Of a stretch of DNA of 10,302 nt, positions 6,066 through 10,302 are shown one piece after another (position 1 is the stretch's first letter; each line of letters opens with the position of its first letter). Below the pieces are notes generated by a model. The model was not told where the DNA came from, did no database searches, and saw only the letters and a program-made list of their open reading frames with translations. A program made the translations under genes and the position numbers. This stretch comes from an uncultured Collinsella sp. (GTDB lineage Bacteria; Actinomycetota; Coriobacteriia; Coriobacteriales; Coriobacteriaceae), in contig CABUTR010000046.1 in the NCBI GenBank assembly GCA_902494555.1, positions 1-10,302 of the forward strand, written 5' to 3'.

Positions 6066-6596
6066 CTATTCCATAGAGTTGAGCACAAGGGCAATGCGTC
6101 CCAATGCCTCCGCGACCGCATGGGCACGAACACACGAACGGTCGCCCTCATAGTGGCAGCGCACAGAGTCCACGACCGGCACTTCCCCATCAGCCGCGCG
6201 ATACGCCCAGCCAATATAGAAAGTGCCAGCCGGATCGTCCTCAGTGCCGCCGCCGGGGCCGGCATAACCCGTTGCGCTCACTGCAATATCGCTCTGGTAC
6301 AGCTCCAGCGAACCCGCCGCCATCTCGCGCGCGGTCTGATGCGACACCGCGGTATAGCGGTCGAGCGTCTCCTGATCAACACCCAAAACGCGATGCTTGA
6401 TCTCATCGCAGTAGGTCACCGCACCGCCACGCAGCACCACCGAGGCGCCCGGGATATCGGCAATCGTCGAGGCGATCATACCTGCTGTCAGCGACTCAGC
6501 CGTCGAAACCGTCACGCCCCGAGCGCTCGCGCGCTCGACAATATGACGCGCCAGCTCCTCGTTATGTGCGGAAATCTGATCAAAAGAGTCCGTCAT
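6066..6596 (-). CDS. cinA: CinA C-terminal domain protein (probable nicotinamide-nucleotide amidase)
   Basis: A stand-alone CinA C-terminal (PncC-type) domain of 176 residues. The family deamidates nicotinamide mononucleotide to nicotinate mononucleotide in pyridine-nucleotide salvage. Diagnostic stretches are VSTAESLTAGMIASTIADIP, RGGAVTYCDEIKHRVLGV, TAREMAAGSLELYQSD and SATGYAGPGGGTEDDPAGT. The N-terminal molybdopterin-binding-like (COG1058) domain of full-length CinA (about 410 residues) is absent, with no trace upstream, where pgsA ends 12 bases earlier. I chose the ATG at 6596. An in-frame GTG at 6602 is equally possible, since TAGGT is the only Shine-Dalgarno-like sequence and its spacing does not decide between them. 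It is the last gene before a terminator and precedes recA, as cinA does in many Gram-positives. Confidence 0.92.
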   Translation of the reverse strand: MTDSFDQISAHNEELARHIVERASARGVTVSTAESLTAGMIASTIADIPGASVVLRGGAVTYCDEIKHRVLGVDQETLDRYTAVSHQTAREMAAGSLELYQSDIAVSATGYAGPGGGTEDDPAGTFYIGWAYRAADGEVPVVDSVRCHYEGDRSCVRAHAVAEALGRIALVLNSME

Positions 6597-6608
6597 ACCC
6601 ACCAGGAC

Positions 6609-7247
6609 CTAGATCGAAAAGACGATCTTGCGGCAGTTCCAGAAGTATTGGGCGCCCGAGATAACGGTCAGGACAACGGCAACGGCGTACAGGAAGCGCG
6701 ACACCGAGTAGATGCCGAGCGTCAGCGCCAGCGGGCCAAGGTGCAAGCCGGCCATCGCAAAGACGCACAGGTAACCGCAGATGGAGACCATCGTGGTCGC
6801 CGTCTTGTACTTGCCAAGCTTATCGGCGGCAACGACCACGCCGGCGGCACTCGCAACCATGCGCAGGGCGCTTACCAACAGCTCGCGGAACAAGATGATG
6901 AACACGGACCAAACCGTCACGGTGCCAAAGTCCAAGAACAGCAGCAAGGCCGAGAACACGAGCAGCTTATCGGCGATGGGGTCCAAGAACTTACCGAAAT
7001 CGGTAATCTCGTTGCGCGAGCGCGCCAGGTAGCCGTCGACCTTATCGGTGCACGACAGGATCACATACAGAATGAAGGCAGCGGCGGCGAGCGGGCCGTC
7101 GAAGGTGCTCCAATCTGTACCGGCAACACTCGTGTGAGAAAGCGCCGACACGATCATGAACACCGGGATAAAGACGATGCGAACGCACGTCACGATGTTG
7201 GCGGGCGTCCAAACACTCGTCAGTTCCTTATTGCTCTCGTTTGCCAC
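6609..7247 (-). CDS. pgsA: PgsA, CDP-diacylglycerol-glycerol-3-phosphate 3-phosphatidyltransferase
   Basis: An integral membrane enzyme of 212 residues that makes phosphatidylglycerophosphate from CDP-diacylglycerol and glycerol-3-phosphate, the committed step to phosphatidylglycerol and cardiolipin. It has the exact CDP-alcohol phosphotransferase signature D-x2-D-G-x2-A-R-x8-G-x3-D-x3-D: D68, D71, G72, A75, R76, G85, D89, D93. Several hydrophobic segments flank it (about 19-36, 52-67, 94-120, 150-205), and the N-terminal TPANIVTCVRIVFIPVF is typical of PgsA. The start is GTG at 7247 with AGGAG 6 bases upstream. It lies 9 bases after the rimO stop and 12 before the chosen cinA start, so the three are surely co-transcribed. 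A related CDP-alcohol transferase cannot be excluded from sequence alone, but the rimO/cinA/recA context favours PgsA. Confidence 0.95.
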   Translation of the reverse strand: MANESNKELTSVWTPANIVTCVRIVFIPVFMIVSALSHTSVAGTDWSTFDGPLAAAAFILYVILSCTDKVDGYLARSRNEITDFGKFLDPIADKLLVFSALLLFLDFGTVTVWSVFIILFRELLVSALRMVASAAGVVVAADKLGKYKTATTMVSICGYLCVFAMAGLHLGPLALTLGIYSVSRFLYAVAVVLTVISGAQYFWNCRKIVFSI

Positions 7248-7256
7248 GATGCTCTC

Positions 7257-8606
7257 CTACTCCACAACATGGCCGATAAGCTCATAGCAGAAGCTATCGG
7301 TAAACTCGACCGTCAGAATATCGCCCACGGACGCCTCGCTGGCGTCCAAGTGCACCGCGCCATCGGAATCGGGCGCCTGGAACCAAGCATGGCCGATCAG
7401 CTCGGCGCCGTCCTCGGTCTCCTCGATGCCGTCGACGATCACCTGGGCGCGCTCGCCCACATGTGCGGCGGTGGCGGCAAAACCGAGCGACTCGGCCAGG
7501 TCCATGGCCTCCTGGGCGCGCTCGAGCTTGACCTCCTCATCGACCTGACCCTCCATCTTGGCGGCCAGGCTGCCCTCCTCCTGCGAGTAGGCAAAGACGC
7601 TCGTGTAGTCAAAGCCGACGGTGTCCATAAAGTCGATAAGGTCGCGGAACTCGTCGTCGGTCTCGGTCGGGAAGCCGACCATGGCCGTGGAACGGATCAC
7701 GATGCCGGGGATACGCTCACGCAGATCGCGGAACAGGTCCTCGAGCTCCTGGCGCGAACCAGAACGGCGCATAGCCTTGAGGATGCGCGCGTCGCAGTGC
7801 TGCACGGGGATATCGATATAAGGCAGCACCTCGGGCGTATCGCGAATCGTATCGATAAGCTCGTCGGTCATGCCCTCGGGCTGCAGATAGAGCACGCGGA
7901 CCCAGACGTTGTGCGGGCGCACGGCCTCGGCGACGGCATGCAGCAGCTGCGCCAGATTGCGCGGCGAGTCATCGGTGACGTCTTCGTCGGCAAAGTCGGT
8001 GCCCCAAATACCCGTGTCCTGGCCAATCAGCACGATCTCGCGCACACCGCCGGCAACCAGGTCGCGTACCTCGGAGATAATGCTCTCGGCATTGCGCGAA
8101 TGATAGCGACCGCGAATATAGGGGATCATGCAGAAGCTGCAGAAGCGGTTGCAGCCATCGGAAATCTTGACGTAAGCAACGGCGCCCTCGACGGTGCGCT
8201 TGACCTGCGGAATATAGGCGGCAATCTCGCGCTCGACGCCCAGCACGCCATCGATGACCGCCACGATGCCGTCCTCCTCGTCGGCCTTCACAAAGGCAGC
8301 GACCTCGGGCAGCTCGTCAGGCAGGTCGTCGCCATAGCGCGACGGCACACAGCCGCACATGACGATGGGACAAGAACGAACGCCGTCCTGAACCTCGTTG
8401 GCGAGCTCGAGCGTGGTCTCGATGCTCTCGGACGTTGCGGAGGCGAGGAACGAGCATGTATTGACGATGGCGATATCGGCATCCTGTGGGTCGAATGCCT
8501 CCTCGTAGCCCGCGGCGGTCAAAAGAGAACGCATGCGGTCGGTGTCAACCTCGTTCTTAGCGCACCCGAGGGTGATGTAGAGCACGGAGCCCAACGGTGT
8601 ATCCAT
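7257..8606 (-). CDS. rimO: RimO, ribosomal protein uS12 methylthiotransferase
   Basis: A 449-residue radical-SAM enzyme that methylthiolates the conserved aspartate of ribosomal protein uS12. The N-terminal UPF0004 domain has C15 (LGCAKNEVD, the RimO signature), C51 (NTCSFL) and C86 (CGCVPSRY). The radical-SAM motif CNRFCSFC gives C152, C156 and C159, followed by IPYIRGRYHSR. IGQDTGIWGTD, DIPVQHCDARILKAMRR and TAMVGFPTETDDEF are family hallmarks. The C-terminal TRAM domain covers about 384-449. The length is normal. The ATG at 8606 has an AGGA about 12 bases upstream, rather far, but MDTPLGSVLYITLGCAKNE fits the family N-terminus. It lies 27 bases after yajQ and 9 before pgsA. It is distinct from the MiaB gene at the left edge, which has TFGCQMN and CNNFCTYC. 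Confidence 0.97.
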   Translation of the reverse strand: MDTPLGSVLYITLGCAKNEVDTDRMRSLLTAAGYEEAFDPQDADIAIVNTCSFLASATSESIETTLELANEVQDGVRSCPIVMCGCVPSRYGDDLPDELPEVAAFVKADEEDGIVAVIDGVLGVEREIAAYIPQVKRTVEGAVAYVKISDGCNRFCSFCMIPYIRGRYHSRNAESIISEVRDLVAGGVREIVLIGQDTGIWGTDFADEDVTDDSPRNLAQLLHAVAEAVRPHNVWVRVLYLQPEGMTDELIDTIRDTPEVLPYIDIPVQHCDARILKAMRRSGSRQELEDLFRDLRERIPGIVIRSTAMVGFPTETDDEFRDLIDFMDTVGFDYTSVFAYSQEEGSLAAKMEGQVDEEVKLERAQEAMDLAESLGFAATAAHVGERAQVIVDGIEETEDGAELIGHAWFQAPDSDGAVHLDASEASVGDILTVEFTDSFCYELIGHVVE

Positions 8607-8633
8607 GTTGGAGAGCAGTCCTTTCGAATGATA

Positions 8634-9131
8634 TTAGCGGTAGTTGGTGAACTGCAGCGGCTGGCCGTAGTCCTGGTCGCGCAGGAACTGGATCACGGTC
8701 TGCAACGCGTCCTTCGAAGCAGAGGAAACACGCAGCTTGTCGGCCTCGATAGTCACCTTGACCTTGAGCTTTTGGTCCTTGATGTCCTTGTTGATCTTCT
8801 TGGCGGTCGCCTGGTCGATACCCTCGACGATATGGCCGAGCACGCGCACGGTGCCGCCCGATGCCGCCTGCGGAGCATCCCACGAGACAGCCTTGAGGTC
8901 GATGCCGCGCTTGATGAGCTTGGAGCTCAGCACGTCGATAATCTGCTTGGAGACAAAGTCGGCCGGGGCGTTGATCGTAAAGAGCTTGTCGCCCTTCGAA
9001 AGCTCGATCGTGGCGCCGGAATCCTTCAGGTCATAGCGCTGGGAAATCTCGCGCGTGGTTTGCTGGAAGGCATTGTCGACCTCTTGCATGTTGACCTCGG
9101 ACACGACGTCGAAGCTGGAATCTTTAGCCAT
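8634..9131 (-). CDS. yajQ: YajQ family nucleotide-binding protein (UPF0234/DUF520)
   Basis: A 165-residue cytoplasmic protein matching the YajQ family along its whole length. It opens with SSFDVVSEVNMQEVDNAFQQ, then REISQRYDLKDSGATIEL, RGIDLKAVSWDAPQAASGGT and a terminal QFLRDQDYGQPLQFTNYR. The family folds as two ferredoxin-like halves. YajQ proteins have been reported to bind nucleotides, and cyclic di-GMP in some Proteobacteria; no role is established for actinobacteria. The ATG at 9131 has AAAGGA 6 bases upstream. It lies 26 bases after the RodZ-like gene and 27 before rimO, in what looks like one operon. Family assignment is firm, function is not. Confidence 0.95.
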   Translation of the reverse strand: MAKDSSFDVVSEVNMQEVDNAFQQTTREISQRYDLKDSGATIELSKGDKLFTINAPADFVSKQIIDVLSSKLIKRGIDLKAVSWDAPQAASGGTVRVLGHIVEGIDQATAKKINKDIKDQKLKVKVTIEADKLRVSSASKDALQTVIQFLRDQDYGQPLQFTNYR

Positions 9132-9157
9132 GATGTTTCCTTTCGCGTACGAGCGGC

Positions 9158-10302
9158 TTAGTAGCTATCGTACGAATAGTCGGTAGAATCGGTGGGCGTC
9201 TGGCCGTCAGTTGCGGTATCGGCGCCATCCGTGGACTGGGCATCGGTGCCGTCGGTGGTGTCGGCACCATCGGTGGTGTCGGTACCATCAGAACTTTCAC
9301 CATTCTCGGAACCAGTCGTCTCCTTCTTGGGAACGGTGATCGTCACACGCGCCACGCCCGAGGTCTTGGTATCGTAACGGACCTTTTCGCCGTTCTTGGT
9401 AACGGTGACATCGGAAGGCTTGGACGTGGTGATCTCGATCGAGGACTCAGGCGTGTACTCCTGCTCAAAGGGGCCAGTCGCCTGGGCGCCATAAACCGAC
9501 TTGCCATCGACCTTGACCTCAATCCAGGCGGTCTTTCCCTTGGCAACGGAGACCTTGACCTTCGTTACCTCGTTTTCTTCCTTTTTAGCCGTCGTCTTGG
9601 TGGCGTCCGAATCGGTCGACTCATCCGTCGCCTCATCGGTGTCTTCGTCCTCGTCGACCGTTTCGGTCTTCTTAGAAGACTTCTTGGGCGTCGTCTTGGT
9701 AGCAATGGGCGTCTCGGGCGTGGTCTCGGGCGTCGAAGATGCGCAGCCGCGCAGAAGTACCACGATGAGCACGATCAGCAGCAACGCCACGGCACCGATG
9801 CCGGCGTAGACGATACGCGGATCGAGACCGTTGTTTTGAGGAGTACGGGAACCGCCGCGTCCACGACTGGAACTGCTGCGGCCGCCTCCCTGAGGCATAC
9901 GACCACGATTGCTGTCGGAACGGCCGCGATAGCCACCCTGGCCCTGAAGGCTGCGCTGACCAGAGCGGGGCGCAAGTTCACCGCGGCCTTGATAGCCACG
10001 CTGGCCCGCACGCGGAGCCGAAGAGCGCTGGCCATACGGCTGTGATTGAGAGCGAAGACGCGGCGTCACCTGCGTGGCATCGGCGTCCGCATAGCCGCCG
10101 AGAGCACGACCGGCAGAGACACCACGGTAGCCACGATCGGAATAGCCGCCATCTCCGTAGCCGACACGGGGATCGCGCACCACACCGCGGGCAGCGGGAA
10201 GCGCACGATCGTCGGGCATAGGCGTGCTGCGGAAACGATCGCGCTGAGAACGGATTTCCTCACTGGACCCCGTTTCGGTAATATAGCCAGCCTGCTGCGG
10301 AC
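9158..10302 (-). CDS. rodZ: RodZ-like membrane protein (5' end outside the window)
   Basis: The frame is open to the right edge; 380 residues are visible and the start lies beyond. In order: a disordered Arg/Gly/Tyr/Ser/Gln-rich cytoplasmic segment (visible residues about 28-155, with many RG, GYRG and GQR units); a single transmembrane helix at about 162-184 (IVYAGIGAVALLLIVLIVVLL); an acidic Thr/Asp/Glu/Lys-rich spacer; and a domain at about 247-325 like RodZ C-terminal DUF4115 (KVSVAKGKTAWIEVKVDGKS, then EITTSKPSDVTVTKNGEKV). It ends with a Thr/Asp/Gly/Ser tail of about 55 residues. RodZ links MreB to the cell-wall elongation machinery. The expected N-terminal Xre-type helix-turn-helix is not visible. 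Position upstream of pgsA-cinA-recA matches rodZ (ymfM) in Bacillus. Many Coriobacteriia are short rods or cocci, so an altered role is possible. RodZ-like is likely; true RodZ is unproven without the N-terminus. Confidence 0.78.
   Translation of the reverse strand, partial: PQQAGYITETGSSEEIRSQRDRFRSTPMPDDRALPAARGVVRDPRVGYGDGGYSDRGYRGVSAGRALGGYADADATQVTPRLRSQSQPYGQRSSAPRAGQRGYQGRGELAPRSGQRSLQGQGGYRGRSDSNRGRMPQGGGRSSSSRGRGGSRTPQNNGLDPRIVYAGIGAVALLLIVLIVVLLRGCASSTPETTPETPIATKTTPKKSSKKTETVDEDEDTDEATDESTDSDATKTTAKKEENEVTKVKVSVAKGKTAWIEVKVDGKSVYGAQATGPFEQEYTPESSIEITTSKPSDVTVTKNGEKVRYDTKTSGVARVTITVPKKETTGSENGESSDGTDTTDGADTTDGTDAQSTDGADTATDGQTPTDSTDYSYDSY
9245..9289 (-). repeat. 2.5 copies of an 18-bp tandem repeat in the RodZ-like gene tail
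   Basis: Units at 9245-9262 and 9263-9280 differ at 3 of 18 bases, and a half unit follows (9281-9289). They encode the repeated hexapeptide DTTDGA/DTTDGT in the extracytoplasmic acidic tail. In-frame repeats of this kind can change in copy number by slippage and alter tail length between strains. Confidence 0.7.

Noticed and set aside
6120..9161. A 1013-codon open frame on the plus strand
   Set aside because: It runs antisense across cinA, pgsA, rimO and yajQ, all firmly identified. Its His/Asp/Leu/Gly/Ala-rich translation has no recognisable domain, and its length comes from codon bias of the GC-rich genes opposite.

Overview
The window reads as a conserved housekeeping block from a Coriobacteriia-type actinobacterium, most like Collinsella. 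This is a judgement from protein style, moderately high GC and gene order; no search was run. Every convincing gene lies on the minus strand, so transcription runs from high to low coordinates. Genes fill almost all of the window. The only sizeable gaps are two of about 257 bases, upstream of recA and of rny, and both hold regulatory sequence. I see no tRNA or rRNA gene, mobile element or CRISPR array.

In transcription order there are three blocks. Block A (10302 to 6066) is a RodZ-like membrane protein (5' end outside the window), YajQ, the ribosomal protein S12 methylthiotransferase RimO, phosphatidylglycerophosphate synthase PgsA and a stand-alone CinA C-terminal domain. It ends at a GC-rich hairpin terminator (about 6030-6055). 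Block B (5867 to 3956) is recA-recX. It is driven by a clear sigmaA-type promoter whose 17-base spacer contains a perfect LexA-type palindrome, so this is an SOS operon. Block C (3893 to the left edge) is RNase Y (rny), a GHKL-fold ATPase of unknown function, spoVS and miaB (3' end outside the window). It is driven by a TTGACA-17-TACGAT promoter followed by a leader of about 160 nucleotides with two hairpins.

From general knowledge, the order rodZ-pgsA-cinA-recA-rny-(x)-spoVS-miaB is strikingly like the Bacillus subtilis order ymfM(rodZ)-pgsA-cinA-recA-pbpX-rny-ymdB-spoVS-tdh-kbl-miaB. Here the ymdB slot is filled by the GHKL ATPase, one base after the rny stop codon. That gene is the best candidate in the window for something undescribed: a probable functional partner of RNase Y and/or SpoVS. 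Its N-terminal ATP-binding motifs are intact and its C-terminal half is unrecognised.

Themes shared by the genes are RNA and translation (RNase Y; two methylthiotransferases, RimO on S12 and MiaB on tRNA), DNA repair (RecA and its modulator RecX under LexA), and envelope and shape (RodZ-like protein, PgsA). Other points of interest are an 11-bp phased direct repeat upstream of the recA promoter, the structured rny leader, and an Arg/Gly-rich disordered cytoplasmic segment plus an acidic Thr/Asp/Gly tail in the RodZ-like protein.
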